Positions 26,295 to 35,603 of a stretch of DNA of 64,000 bases are shown here, piece by piece. The stretch is taken from the NCBI GenBank assembly GCA_017409575.1, contig JAFQSM010000089.1, positions 114,058-178,057 on the forward strand. The letters are read 5' to 3'. The DNA comes from Clostridia bacterium. Its GTDB lineage: Bacteria > Bacillota > Clostridia > Monoglobales > Monoglobaceae. The notes under the pieces were generated by a model. It searched no databases, had not been told where the DNA came from, and saw only the letters and a program-made list of their open reading frames with translations. The translations under genes were made by a program, and so were the position numbers. Positions within the stretch are counted from its first letter, which is position 1. Every line of letters starts with the position of its first letter.

Positions 26295-27425
26295 ATGAAA
26301 TCAACAATCGAATCGTACAATCTTGGAAGACTTGGAGTTATTGGAATGTCGGGCTGCGAAAGCTTTTGCGAAAAGGTTGACTACTACCTCAAGACTTTTA
26401 ATGCTGACGATGTAAACAATCTTGGAACATTTCTGCTTCCGATAAAAATGTCAAGATTTGGTACAGGCGAAGCAAAAGCAACACTTCTTCATTCTGTAAG
26501 AACCTATGATGTTTATATCGTTGTTGACTGTTTTAACTATGGCGAGACCTACAAAATGTACGGAGTAGATATTCCTATGAGTCCCGATGACCATTATCAG
26601 GATTTGAAGCGCGCAATCTCTGCTATAGGTGGTAAAGCAAAGCGTATAACCGTTATTATGCCTATGCTTTATGAGGGCCGTCAGCACAAGCGTGGTTCGC
26701 GCGAATCCTTGGACTGCGCAATGGCAATTCAGGAACTTTGCAATATCGGTGTTGACAATATTATAACATTTGATGCGCATGACCCAAGAGTTCAAAATGC
26801 AGTACCGCTTAAAAGTTTTGAAAATGTGATGCCTACATACCAGATGATAAAGGCTTGCCTTAAGTATGATAAGTATGTCATTTTGAACAAAGAAAATACT
26901 CTTATTATTTCTCCTGACGAGGGTGCTATGACCAGATGTATGTATTATTCGTCTGTTCTTGGTATGGACCTTGGAATGTTTTATAAGCGCCGTGATTATT
27001 CAAAAGTAGTAAACGGCAAAAACCCAATAGTTGCTCATGAATTTTTGGGCAGAGATATTGACGGCAAAAATGTTATTGTTGTTGATGATATGATTTCTTC
27101 GGGCGATTCAATGATAGATGTAGCAAGAGAGCTTAAGAAGAGAAAAGCTTCAAGAGTATTTGTATTTTCTACCTTTGGTTTGTTTACTGAAGGCTTTGAC
27201 CGTTTTGATAAGGCATATGAGGAAGGCCTTATCGAGGGCGTATTTACTACAAACCTTATCTATTCAAAGCCCGAGCTTCTTACAAAACCTTGGTATCATC
27301 AGGTTGATATGAGCAAATATGTTGCACTTATCATAAGCGAACTTAATGCTGAACATTCAATCAGCGAGCTTCTTAATCCTATAAAGAGAATTGAAAAGAT
27401 TTTGGACAAATACAAGAATATGTAA
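26295..27425 (+). CDS. prs: ribose-phosphate pyrophosphokinase (PRPP synthase), long clostridial form
   Basis: A 376-residue enzyme making PRPP from ribose 5-phosphate and ATP. It has PRTase-fold signatures: a flexible-loop-like EGRQHKRGSRES (about 136-147), FDAHDP (170-175), and the PRPP-site NVIVVDDMISSGDSM (about 258-272). Classical Prs is about 315 residues; this is a divergent, longer form seen in Clostridia. AAAGGAG precedes ATG 26295. A hairpin without a T-run (CCTTTCT/AGAAAGG) lies between pncB and this gene at about 26238-26258, so the two may be partly uncoupled. Confidence 0.9.
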   Translation: MKSTIESYNLGRLGVIGMSGCESFCEKVDYYLKTFNADDVNNLGTFLLPIKMSRFGTGEAKATLLHSVRTYDVYIVVDCFNYGETYKMYGVDIPMSPDDHYQDLKRAISAIGGKAKRITVIMPMLYEGRQHKRGSRESLDCAMAIQELCNIGVDNIITFDAHDPRVQNAVPLKSFENVMPTYQMIKACLKYDKYVILNKENTLIISPDEGAMTRCMYYSSVLGMDLGMFYKRRDYSKVVNGKNPIVAHEFLGRDIDGKNVIVVDDMISSGDSMIDVARELKKRKASRVFVFSTFGLFTEGFDRFDKAYEEGLIEGVFTTNLIYSKPELLTKPWYHQVDMSKYVALIISELNAEHSISELLNPIKRIEKILDKYKNM

Positions 27426-27442
27426 AAAACACGAGGTAAACA

Positions 27443-28252
27443 ATGGTCAGATTGCAAAAATATCTTGCGGATGCAGGTGTTGCATCGCGCCGTGCGTCAG
27501 AAAAACTTATCGCCGAGGGCAGAGTTTCGGTCAATGGTGATATAATTCGTGAAATGGGCGTTCAGGTGGACGAAGAATATGATGTAATTGCCGTAGACGG
27601 CGAGATAGTCAAAAATTCTGTAAAAAAAGAATATATTATGCTTAACAAGCCGGTAGGGTTTATTACCACCGTATCTGATGACAAAGACAGACCCACGGTG
27701 ATGGAGCTTGTTTCGGATATTTCTGCGCGGATTTATCCGGTGGGCAGACTCGATTATGATACAGAAGGACTTCTTCTTTTGACAAACGATGGGGATTTGA
27801 CTTACCGCATAACACATCCAAAGCACGATATCGCAAAGACCTATGTTGCTGAAGTTACCGGCGATGTATCTATGGATACAATCAATCAACTCAGGCGCGG
27901 CGTAGTGATAGACGGCAAAAAAACAAGCCCTGCCGAAGTTGAGGTTGTGGGTGCAACCCAGTATGGAACCAAAATTGAAATCACCATACACGAGGGAAGA
28001 AACCGTCAGGTAAGAAAGATGTTTGAAGCTTTGGGTTGTATTGTAAAACGGCTTAAACGAACAAAAGAAGCAGGTCTCAATCTGGGACACCTTCCACTTG
28101 GAAAATGGCGCAAATTGAGCGAGTCGGAAGTTAATATGCTGAAAAAAATTGAAGGTGAAAAGCCCGGCTCGAGAAGAAAACCTGCATCGGTCGGAAGCAA
28201 AAAACCGATTAAAGCACAAAGCAGAAAAACAAGCCGAAAAACGGGTAGATGA
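27443..28252 (+). CDS. RsuA/RluB-family rRNA pseudouridine synthase
   Basis: A 269-residue pseudouridine synthase. Residues 1-60 are an S4 RNA-binding domain (RLQKYLADAGVASRRASEKLI). The catalytic domain carries GRLDYDTEGLLLLTNDG (Asp in RLD is the nucleophile) and NRQVRKMFEALG. The last 35 residues are rich in Lys, Arg and Ser, typical of these enzymes. It modifies uridines in 23S or 16S rRNA, most like RluB. It is separated by 17 bp from prs and overlaps the next gene by ATGA. Confidence 0.93.
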   Translation: MVRLQKYLADAGVASRRASEKLIAEGRVSVNGDIIREMGVQVDEEYDVIAVDGEIVKNSVKKEYIMLNKPVGFITTVSDDKDRPTVMELVSDISARIYPVGRLDYDTEGLLLLTNDGDLTYRITHPKHDIAKTYVAEVTGDVSMDTINQLRRGVVIDGKKTSPAEVEVVGATQYGTKIEITIHEGRNRQVRKMFEALGCIVKRLKRTKEAGLNLGHLPLGKWRKLSESEVNMLKKIEGEKPGSRRKPASVGSKKPIKAQSRKTSRKTGR

Positions 28253-29493
28253 TTATGGATAACACTAATGCAGATGTGATAGTAATAGGCGGAGGTGCTG
28301 CCGGTATGATGGCAGCGATAACCGCTGCAAAACGCGGTAAAAAAGTTGTCCTTATTGAAAAGAACCGTATCTTAGGCAAAAAAATGCTGATTACGGGAAA
28401 GGGCAGATGCAACATAACCAATGCCTGCGAGGATGTTGAAACACTTCTTGAAAATGTAACAGTAAACCGTTCTTTTTTATACAGTTCATTTTATGGATTT
28501 ACGAATGACGATACCATCAGATTCTTTAATAATTTGGGGGTCGAGACCAAGGTCGAGCGGGGAAACCGGGTTTTTCCTGTAACGGATAAAAGCCAAAGCG
28601 TTGTCGATGCTATGGCAAAAGCCCTTAAAATGACCGGTGTAAAAATAATTCACGATACTGTTGTTAATATTCCTGTGAATGAAAATAAGATATCGGGAGT
28701 AAAGACCCAAAAAAACGGAAATATTTTTGCAAATTCTGTAATAATAGCAACCGGAGGAGCTTCCTATAAAGGAACGGGGTCGACAGGTGATGGTTATAAA
28801 TGGGCACAGGATGCCGGACATACCATAACCGATATAATCCCGTCGCTTGTTCCAATTAAGGTTGAAGAAAAATGGGCATATGAACTTATGGGTCTTTCCC
28901 TTAAAAACATCAAAATTACAGTTGTTAATGATAAAAATAAAAAAATTTATACAGACTTTGGCGAAATGATGTTTGCTCATTTTGGGCTAAGCGGACCGGT
29001 TATTTTGAGTGCATCTGCTCATATGCGGCCTATGTTTGCGGGAAAGTATAAGATAATTCTTGATTTAAAACCTGCACTTGATGAAAAAACACTTGATGCA
29101 AGACTTTTGAGAGACTTTGAAAAGTTTTCGAATCGTGACTTTGTAAACAGTCTTGGCGAACTTTTGCCAAATACGCTTATTGATACTTTGGTGCATTTGT
29201 CCGGAATTGACCCCAGAAAAAAAGTTAATTCCATAACAAAAGAGGAACGCGGAAGGCTTGTTTCATTGATTAAAGGCATTGAATTTAATGTAACAGATTT
29301 TTGTCCCATAGAGCAAGCCATAATAACATCAGGAGGGGTGTCAGTCAAAGAAATTGACCCTTCGACAATGCAGTCAAAAAAGGTAGCCGGATTATATTTT
29401 GCAGGAGAAGTTATTGATGTTGATGCTTATACCGGCGGATTTAACCTGCAGATAGCTTTTTCTACAGGCTGGCTAGCCGGAATGAATTGCTGA
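28249..29493 (+). CDS. BaiN/HI0933-family flavoprotein, NAD(P)/FAD-dependent oxidoreductase
   Basis: A 414-residue flavoprotein. It opens with a dinucleotide-binding fold VIVIGGGAAGMMAAITAAKRGKKV (only the GGGAAG core is diagnostic). KKMLITGKGRCNITN and the C-terminal GEVIDVDAYTGGFNLQIAFSTG are family signatures. The substrate of most members is unknown; some are linked to bile acid or 2,3-double bond reduction. The start may be ATG 28249 (overlapping ATGA with the upstream stop) or ATG 28255. It is the last gene of this transcript; a long AT hairpin follows. Confidence 0.93.
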   Translation: MIMDNTNADVIVIGGGAAGMMAAITAAKRGKKVVLIEKNRILGKKMLITGKGRCNITNACEDVETLLENVTVNRSFLYSSFYGFTNDDTIRFFNNLGVETKVERGNRVFPVTDKSQSVVDAMAKALKMTGVKIIHDTVVNIPVNENKISGVKTQKNGNIFANSVIIATGGASYKGTGSTGDGYKWAQDAGHTITDIIPSLVPIKVEEKWAYELMGLSLKNIKITVVNDKNKKIYTDFGEMMFAHFGLSGPVILSASAHMRPMFAGKYKIILDLKPALDEKTLDARLLRDFEKFSNRDFVNSLGELLPNTLIDTLVHLSGIDPRKKVNSITKEERGRLVSLIKGIEFNVTDFCPIEQAIITSGGVSVKEIDPSTMQSKKVAGLYFAGEVIDVDAYTGGFNLQIAFSTGWLAGMNC

Positions 29494-29510
29494 AACTTGC
29501 TAAAAAGAGA

Positions 29511-29547
29511 CAAAAACATAAAAAAAGTTGGTTTTTTTATGTTTTTG
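29511..29547 (+). terminator. AT-rich terminator hairpin
   Basis: CAAAAACATAAAAAAA and its complement form a 16 bp stem around GTTGG, with T-rich sequence in the right arm. It overlaps the edge of the gdhA promoter. Confidence 0.65.
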
Positions 29548-29576
29548 TTGCACCTGGAAAAAAATTGTGTTAAAAT
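29548..29576 (+). promoter_or_regulatory. gdhA promoter
   Basis: TTGCAC at 29548-29553 and TAAAAT at 29571-29576 with a 17 bp spacer. Confidence 0.75.
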
Positions 29577-29610
29577 ATATAGATATTAGAAAAATTAGGA
29601 GATGATTGAT

Positions 29611-30966
29611 TTGAGTATTAAAAACGAATATCTTAAGAGAGTGTATGAACAAACCGAAAAGCGTAATCCGGGCGAGCCTGAATTTATGCAGACAGTTTCT
29701 GAAGTTTTTGAGTCTTTGGAACCGGTAATCGAAGCTCATCCTGAATACGAAAAAGCAGGTCTTATTGAAAGATTGGTTGAGCCCGAAAGAGCAATTTCTT
29801 TCCGTGTTCCGTGGGTTGACGACAATGGCAATGTTCAGGTAAACAGAGGTTTCAGAGTTCAGTTTAACAGTGCTATCGGTCCATACAAGGGCGGAATCAG
29901 ATTTGCCCCCAATGTTTACATAGGTATCATGAAATTCCTTGGTTTTGAACAGATTTTCAAAAATTCACTTACAGGTCTTCCCATAGGCGGAGGCAAAGGT
30001 GGTGCTGACTTTGACCCCAACGGCAAGTCGGATGCAGAAATAATGCGTTTCTGTCAGTCATTTATGACTGAACTTTACAGACATATCGGCGCAAACACAG
30101 ACGTTCCTGCAGGTGACCTTGGTGTTGGTGCACGCGAGATCGGTTATCTCTTTGGTCAGTACAAGAGACTTAAAGATACATATGAAGGTGTTCTTACCGG
30201 TAAGGGTATTCCTTATGGCGGCCTTAAAGGAAGAACTGAAGCTACCGGTTATGGTATAGTATTTTTTGCAAGAGAAATGCTCAAGCGTTTTGGCGAAGAG
30301 CTTAAAGGAAAAGAAGTTGTAGTATCAGGCTTTGGTAATGTTTCATGGGGTACTGTTCAGAAACTTAATCAGCTTGGCGCAAAGGTTGTTACCATTTCGG
30401 GTCCAGATGGTTATATTTATGATCCGGATGGCGTTACTGCAGGAGAAAAAGAAGATTACCTTCTTGAACTTCGTGCATCAGGTAAGAATATCTGTGCTCC
30501 TTATGCAGAAAAATTCCCCAATGCAAAATTCTTCCCCGGACAAAAACCCTGGGGTGTTAAGGCTGACCTTTATATTCCTTGCGCTACACAGAATGAAATT
30601 GGCATAGAAGAAGCAAAAGCTATGGTTGCTGCAGGTTGTAAATTCCTTTGCGAAGGTTCAAATATGCCTACAACAAATGAAGCAATTGCATTTTTGCAGG
30701 AAAACGGCGTAGTAATCGGCCCTGCAAAAGCAGCAAATGCTGGCGGTGTTGCTTGCTCATGTATCGAAATGGGACAAAATGCCGGACATACAGTTTTTGC
30801 TCCTGAAAAGGTTTATGAACAGCTTGAAAGTATTATGATAAACATTCATGACAGCGCAGCTGCTGCAGCTGAAAAATACGGATTTGGTTACAACCTGGTT
30901 GCAGGTGCAAACATTGCCGGATTTGAGAAGATTGCGGATGCTATGATGGCTCAGGGTATTGTATAA
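29611..30966 (+). CDS. gdhA: NADP-type glutamate dehydrogenase
   Basis: A 451-residue hexameric-type glutamate dehydrogenase, which makes glutamate from 2-oxoglutarate and ammonia. The start is set at TTG 29611, ten bases after AGGAG; ATG 29602 is too close to that site. Motifs: KGGIRF (substrate Lys), LPIGGGKGGADFDP with the catalytic lysine, PAGDLGVGAREIGYLFGQYK, and nucleotide fold VVSGFGNVSWG. About 450 residues and these motifs fit the NADP(H) biosynthetic class. Own promoter and terminator, so a single gene unit. Confidence 0.96.
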   Translation: MSIKNEYLKRVYEQTEKRNPGEPEFMQTVSEVFESLEPVIEAHPEYEKAGLIERLVEPERAISFRVPWVDDNGNVQVNRGFRVQFNSAIGPYKGGIRFAPNVYIGIMKFLGFEQIFKNSLTGLPIGGGKGGADFDPNGKSDAEIMRFCQSFMTELYRHIGANTDVPAGDLGVGAREIGYLFGQYKRLKDTYEGVLTGKGIPYGGLKGRTEATGYGIVFFAREMLKRFGEELKGKEVVVSGFGNVSWGTVQKLNQLGAKVVTISGPDGYIYDPDGVTAGEKEDYLLELRASGKNICAPYAEKFPNAKFFPGQKPWGVKADLYIPCATQNEIGIEEAKAMVAAGCKFLCEGSNMPTTNEAIAFLQENGVVIGPAKAANAGGVACSCIEMGQNAGHTVFAPEKVYEQLESIMINIHDSAAAAAEKYGFGYNLVAGANIAGFEKIADAMMAQGIV

Positions 30967-30984
30967 TCAAAACTAAACTTGATT

Positions 30985-31016
30985 TTGAACGGGCAGAAAT
31001 TTTCTGCCCGTTTGTA
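30985..31016 (+). terminator. gdhA terminator
   Basis: AACGGGCAGAA and TTCTGCCCGTT pair tightly around a short loop, followed by TGTAATATCTTT. Confidence 0.85.
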
Positions 31017-31056
31017 ATATCTTTATTTGCGGATAAACAGCAGGGGGCGAGTAGTA

Positions 31057-31596
31057 ATGACTTTCAGTGAGAAAACAATTACTTCGGAAAAAAAGTTTGA
31101 AGGTAAAGTGTTTAGCGTAAGAATCGAAAGTGTAGAGCTGCCTGAAAATGCGATTGGTTATCGCGAGATAGTGGACCATCCGGGCGGGGTAGGTATTGTA
31201 GCTTTTACTGATGCCAATAAAATTCTGTTGGTAAAGCAGTTTCGGAAAGCTGTTGAGAAGGAACTTATCGAAATTCCAGCTGGAAAACTTGAAAAAGGCG
31301 AGGCTCCTGACGAATGCGGTAAGCGTGAACTAACCGAGGAAACAGGATATATTGCAGGTGAGTTTATTTCACTTGGGGCGTTTTACCCATCACCCGGTTT
31401 TGCAAACGAGGTTACACATCTTTACCTTGCGCGAAGACTCTCAAAAGGTGAAAAAAATCCTGACGAAGACGAATTTCTTGATGTTTTAGAATTTACAATC
31501 GATGAAATTTATTCCAAAATAACTGCCGGTGAGATAACCGATGCAAAAACAATTATCGGATTCTTTAAGGCAATGGAGTTTATCAAAAATAATTAG
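31057..31596 (+). CDS. nudF: NUDIX hydrolase, ADP-ribose pyrophosphatase type
   Basis: A 179-residue NUDIX protein starting at ATG 31057 after GGGGG. The NUDIX box is complete: G then E, ending RELTEETGY (about residues 85-107), and the loop FYPSPGFANE is typical of ADP-ribose pyrophosphatases. It would split ADP-ribose into AMP and ribose 5-phosphate and clear this reactive sugar. It begins a long run of genes (zapA, U32 and others) in one direction. Confidence 0.92.
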   Translation: MTFSEKTITSEKKFEGKVFSVRIESVELPENAIGYREIVDHPGGVGIVAFTDANKILLVKQFRKAVEKELIEIPAGKLEKGEAPDECGKRELTEETGYIAGEFISLGAFYPSPGFANEVTHLYLARRLSKGEKNPDEDEFLDVLEFTIDEIYSKITAGEITDAKTIIGFFKAMEFIKNN

Positions 31597-31616
31597 TCAA
31601 ACCAAAGGAGAAAATT

Positions 31617-31985
31617 ATGGAAAAGAAAAAGGTTAAGGTTCTTATAAACGGAGCAGAATATACTTTGGTTACTCACGAGCCAGCAGAATATGTTCAGCGA
31701 GTGGCAGTAAGAGTTGACAAAGCTCTTTCAGAGATTGCAAAAGTGGACAAAACTCTCAGTACGGCTATGCTTGCAATGCTTACCTCAATAAATCTTGCTG
31801 ACGAGCTTATCAGACAAGAGGATAATGCAGATAATTTGAGAAAACAGGTGGCGGAATCACTTAAGAACGAAACGCAGCTTTCTGCGAAGGTTTCGCAACA
31901 AACAGCGCGCATACGCGAACTTGAGGAAAATATTCAGGAACTTAAAATTGAGCTTGCTAAATGCAATGCAAGAACAGGCTATTAA
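31617..31985 (+). CDS. zapA: cell division protein ZapA
   Basis: A 122-residue ZapA protein. The N-terminal globular domain (VKVLINGAEYTLVTHEPAEYVQRVA) is followed by a long coiled-coil from about residue 70 to 118. ZapA binds FtsZ polymers and bundles them at the division site. AAAGGAG precedes ATG 31617. zapA followed by a U32 peptidase gene is a common clostridial order. Confidence 0.93.
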   Translation: MEKKKVKVLINGAEYTLVTHEPAEYVQRVAVRVDKALSEIAKVDKTLSTAMLAMLTSINLADELIRQEDNADNLRKQVAESLKNETQLSAKVSQQTARIRELEENIQELKIELAKCNARTGY

Positions 31986-32001
31986 AAAGGATTGAACTTT
32001 G

Positions 32002-34086
32002 ATGGGTAAATTAGAATTGCTTGCACCTGCAGGGAACTTTGAATGTCTTGTGGCAGCTGTGCAAAGCGGTGCAGATGCGGTGTATTTGTCAGGAAAAGCA
32101 TTTGGGGCAAGAAGCTTTGCAGCCAACTTTGACAATGACGAAATAAAGAAAGCCATTGATTATTGTCATATCCGTGATGTAAAGGTATATGTCACAACCA
32201 ATACTATTGTCTCGGATTCTGAGATTGACGAGATTGGTGAGTACTTGTTGTTCCTGAGCGAGATAGGTGCGGACGGAATTATTGTTCAGGATTTGGGAGT
32301 TCTTGAAGTTGCAAAAAAACTTGTTCCCGACCTTCCAGTGCATGCAAGTACACAAATGACCATTCACAACAGCGAGGGCGTAAAGGCTCTAGAAAAGCTT
32401 GGAGTAAAACGTGTTGTTCTTTCAAGAGAACTTTCGATTGAAAATATAAAAGAAATATCCCGTCAGACCTCTGCTGAATTAGAACTTTTTGGTCATGGCG
32501 CGCTTTGTATGTCTTATTCGGGACAATGTCTTATGAGCAGTATAATAGGCGGTCGTTCGGGGAATCGCGGCAAATGCGCTCAACCCTGCCGCCTTTTATA
32601 TTCGGTAAATGGCAAAAACAAAAAGGCTTTTTATATGAGTCTTAAAGACCTTTCTTCACTTGAACATATCAAAACATTTAAAGAAATGGGTGTGGCATCT
32701 CTAAAGATCGAGGGAAGAATGAAAGGCCCTGCATATGTTGCCGCCGTTGTCAGCGTTTATCGCAAATATATTGATAATCCTCAAAAGATAGACGGTAATG
32801 ATATAAAATTGCTCGATTCAATTTTCAATCGAGGGGGATTAACTGACGGATACCTGACGAAAAAAAAGGGACCGGATATGTTTGCGTTTGACAAACCGGA
32901 TAATCCTTATCACAAAGAGACTGACGAGCTTGTTTCGAATATTCTGAACGAAATAAAAAATGAAAAACGAAAGCTAATACTTGATTGCAAAGCAGAGATA
33001 AAAAATGGCGAGAAACCTAAAATTACTGTTTTGGGAAAAGGGTTTGAAGTTGAAGTCTCAGGTGAAAAACAGGTGGAAAAAGCAAAACAATCTCCTTTAA
33101 CAGTTGAAACTGTAAAGACTCAGATTGGCAAAACAGGTGGAACACCATTTGAATTTTCGGATATATCTGTTTATCTTGATGAAGGTGTTTTTGTGAGTGC
33201 AGGAGAACTTAATGCACTTCGCCGAAACGCTCTTGATTTATTTGAGGAAAAATATCTGAATTCATTCAGACGCAATAACAAAGAAGCTTTGACTTTGCCA
33301 AAACTTAGTGATGAATATTTTGATGGTGGAAATTTTGTTTGCGAGGTTACAACTGTCGAACAGTTTTTGTCAATCAAAGATTTTGGCTATAAGCTTTTTT
33401 ATATTCCTGTTGATTTGATACAAAAAAAACCTGATATTTTTGCAGAGTGCAAAGAAAAAACAGTGATTGTTCCGCCGGCAATTATTGATGAGAGTGTTTG
33501 TGAGAATATTTTTGAAAGCATTGAAAAACTGTTAAATGACGGATATTACGCAGTCTTGGCACACAATATCGCTGTGTGCGAAAGGTTTAAAAACTTTAAT
33601 GTTATCGGCAGTTTTCGTCTTAACATATTCAACAGTTATGCTCTTGAATTTTACAAAAATGCGAGGGTGGTTATGACAGAACTTTCTGCCGAACTTAATT
33701 TCCGGCAGATTAAGGCAATTAAAAAGCCGATACCTGTTCAGGTTATGGCTTATGGCAGACTTCCGCTTATGGTCACCGAAAATTGTATAATCAAAAATGC
33801 AAATCAGTGTCCATGCAGCAAAAATTCATTCATAACAGACCGGCTTGGAATGACCTTTCCCATAATAAAAGATGGAAATTCTTGCCGTAATGTTGTTTTG
33901 AATTGTAAAAAAACATTTATGACGGATGCCGAAAAACTGAAAAATGCGGGGGTAAGCTTTTCGAGGATTTACTTTACCGATGAGACTCCTGACGAATGTG
34001 TAAAAATTTCGGACGCCTTTTTGAATGGCACAAACTATCGCCCCCAGGACTTTACAAACGGTCACTTTTTAAAGGGGGTAAAGTAA
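32002..34086 (+). CDS. U32 family protein, tRNA/rRNA hydroxylation type
   Basis: A 694-residue protein. It begins ELLAPAGNFECLVAAVQSGADAVYLSG and has the U32 signature ELFGHGALCMSYSGQC (about residues 165-180) and the cysteines NRGKCAQPCR, which may bind an Fe-S cluster. A C-terminal domain (about 380-690) of the DUF3656 type follows, with CPC near residue 612. Members were once called collagenases; TrhP and RlhA of this family support hydroxylation of tRNA or rRNA. The precise RNA target is unknown here. ATG 32002 has AAAGGA 10 bases upstream; the TTG at 31999 is less likely. Confidence 0.9.
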   Translation: MGKLELLAPAGNFECLVAAVQSGADAVYLSGKAFGARSFAANFDNDEIKKAIDYCHIRDVKVYVTTNTIVSDSEIDEIGEYLLFLSEIGADGIIVQDLGVLEVAKKLVPDLPVHASTQMTIHNSEGVKALEKLGVKRVVLSRELSIENIKEISRQTSAELELFGHGALCMSYSGQCLMSSIIGGRSGNRGKCAQPCRLLYSVNGKNKKAFYMSLKDLSSLEHIKTFKEMGVASLKIEGRMKGPAYVAAVVSVYRKYIDNPQKIDGNDIKLLDSIFNRGGLTDGYLTKKKGPDMFAFDKPDNPYHKETDELVSNILNEIKNEKRKLILDCKAEIKNGEKPKITVLGKGFEVEVSGEKQVEKAKQSPLTVETVKTQIGKTGGTPFEFSDISVYLDEGVFVSAGELNALRRNALDLFEEKYLNSFRRNNKEALTLPKLSDEYFDGGNFVCEVTTVEQFLSIKDFGYKLFYIPVDLIQKKPDIFAECKEKTVIVPPAIIDESVCENIFESIEKLLNDGYYAVLAHNIAVCERFKNFNVIGSFRLNIFNSYALEFYKNARVVMTELSAELNFRQIKAIKKPIPVQVMAYGRLPLMVTENCIIKNANQCPCSKNSFITDRLGMTFPIIKDGNSCRNVVLNCKKTFMTDAEKLKNAGVSFSRIYFTDETPDECVKISDAFLNGTNYRPQDFTNGHFLKGVK

Positions 34087-34469
34087 TGAAAATTTTTTCA
34101 AATGGCGACAAAGTCATTATATTTTTTGTTATGTTCATTGCGGTTATCTCGTATGTTTTGTTTTCGGTATTTTTGTTTGATGACAGGGCGGATACCATCG
34201 AAATCTTTACCGACGGAAAGCTTTATGCTTCCTATAATTTGGCTTCGGCAAAAGACGAAGTGGTGGAGATAAAGACAAAGTATGGCACTAATCAATTAAA
34301 AATAAGTCAAAATGGTGCAGAGATGATAAAAGCGTCATGTCCCGATAAACGAGATGTCAAAATGGGAAAAATAACAAAGGCGGGACAAGTTTTGATTTGT
34401 GTTCCAAACAGGGTTGTTGTAAAGTTGACAAGTCAAAAAAAAGCAGAAGTAGACAGGGTGACTTATTGA
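34086..34469 (+). CDS. NusG domain II-containing membrane-anchored protein
   Basis: A 127-residue protein. A single membrane helix (about 8-30, KVIIFFVMFIAVISYVLFSV) is followed by an outward NusG_II-like domain (about 35-127) with DKRDVKMGKITKAGQVLICVPNRV. It overlaps the U32 stop by one base (TAATG), so coupling is likely. In several Firmicutes such proteins sit beside Gx transporters and electron-transfer genes (the EetA/EetB-like pair of Listeria may be an example). The function is unproven. Confidence 0.85.
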   Translation: MKIFSNGDKVIIFFVMFIAVISYVLFSVFLFDDRADTIEIFTDGKLYASYNLASAKDEVVEIKTKYGTNQLKISQNGAEMIKASCPDKRDVKMGKITKAGQVLICVPNRVVVKLTSQKKAEVDRVTY

Positions 34470-34470
34470 T

Positions 34471-34980
34471 ATGAAAAGATATAAAGCAAAAAATATAGCG
34501 ATTATGGCGGTTTTTGTTGCTGTCGGATTTGTACTCCAATATGCCGAAAGTAGGATACTTATATCAAATATACCTGGTGCAAAGCTTGGACTTGCCAATG
34601 TTGTATCCATAATAAACATATTTATGTTTGGCGGGAAAAACGCAATTATTATAGCTTCATTAAGGGCAACGCTTGCATCTGTTGTTTCGGCAGGGGCGGT
34701 TACTTTGCCGTACAGTTTGTGCGGTGCGTTTTTTTCGACACTTGCGATGAGTATCGCAAAAAAATATTTTTATCCAAAGATAAGTATAATAGGAATAAGT
34801 ATAATTGGAGCATCTGTTCATAATATAATTCAGCTTGCGGTAGCGTTTTTTCAATATGGCTCAGCTTATATATTTTCATACCTGTCGGGTCTTTTGATTA
34901 TGGCACTTGTTTCGGGAACAATCACCGGATATGCAGCAAAAACATTTGCGGACAGAGCTTTAAAGGAGAATATCAAATGA
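34471..34980 (+). CDS. Gx transporter family membrane protein
   Basis: A 169-residue membrane protein with about five hydrophobic helices. It has the family pattern AESRILISNIPGAKLGLANVVSII near residues 24-48 and RATLASVVS. It is often called heptaprenyl diphosphate synthase component I, but no catalytic prenyltransferase motif is visible. More likely it is an ECF-like substrate component or a quinone/flavin-related membrane protein. It follows the NusG_II gene by one base and overlaps maf by ATGA. Confidence 0.85.
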   Translation: MKRYKAKNIAIMAVFVAVGFVLQYAESRILISNIPGAKLGLANVVSIINIFMFGGKNAIIIASLRATLASVVSAGAVTLPYSLCGAFFSTLAMSIAKKYFYPKISIIGISIIGASVHNIIQLAVAFFQYGSAYIFSYLSGLLIMALVSGTITGYAAKTFADRALKENIK

Positions 34981-35564
34981 AAAAAATAATTCTTGCATCC
35001 GGCTCGCCAAGAAGAAAAGAACTTCTTGAAAATTTGGGAATAAAATTTGAAATACTTCCTGACAACACCCCCGAGCCTGTATTAGAAAATATTTTACCGC
35101 AAGATGTCGTTATGACACTTGCAAAATTCAAGGGTGATAATGTAACAAGTGTGCTTGGAAAAAGCGAAGACTATATTATAATTTCGGCAGACACTGTTGT
35201 TTCTGTTGATGACCGGATACTTGGAAAGCCAAAGACAAAAGAAGAAGCTTTTGAAATGTTAAGCTCTTTAAGCGGCCGATGCCACAGTGTATATACCGGT
35301 GTTTACTTAAGAGAAAATCAAGGCGGAAAATCAGTAAATTTTTACGAAAAAACTGAAGTATTCTTTAAAAACCTTGACATAAAGGAAATTAAAGATTATA
35401 TTAATACTGGGGAACCAATGGACAAAGCAGGTGCTTATGGAATACAAACCCTGGGTGCTGCCTTTGTGGAAAAAATTTGCGGAGATTACTTCAATGTTGT
35501 CGGTCTTCCGCTATGTTCCCTTGCAAAAGAATTAAAAGAAAAATTTGACATAACTTTCTTTTAA
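34977..35564 (+). CDS. maf: Maf-family nucleotide pyrophosphatase
   Basis: A 195-residue Maf protein. SGSPRRKELL (6-15), the acidic SADTVVSVDDRILGKP (about 64-79) and GAYGIQ (about 144-149) mark the family. Maf enzymes hydrolyse canonical or modified nucleoside triphosphates to monophosphates and are placed next to cell-shape genes in many Firmicutes, as here before mreBCD. The gene overlaps the Gx gene (ATGA). Confidence 0.94.
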   Translation: MKKIILASGSPRRKELLENLGIKFEILPDNTPEPVLENILPQDVVMTLAKFKGDNVTSVLGKSEDYIIISADTVVSVDDRILGKPKTKEEAFEMLSSLSGRCHSVYTGVYLRENQGGKSVNFYEKTEVFFKNLDIKEIKDYINTGEPMDKAGAYGIQTLGAAFVEKICGDYFNVVGLPLCSLAKELKEKFDITFF

Positions 35565-35603
35565 AAATTCCAACAAAAATATCAAAGAAAGCGAGAGAAT
35601 TTT

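Noticed and set aside
34471..34980. Gx protein as heptaprenyl diphosphate synthase
   Set aside because: The common label is not supported: there are no Asp-rich prenyltransferase motifs, only membrane helices.
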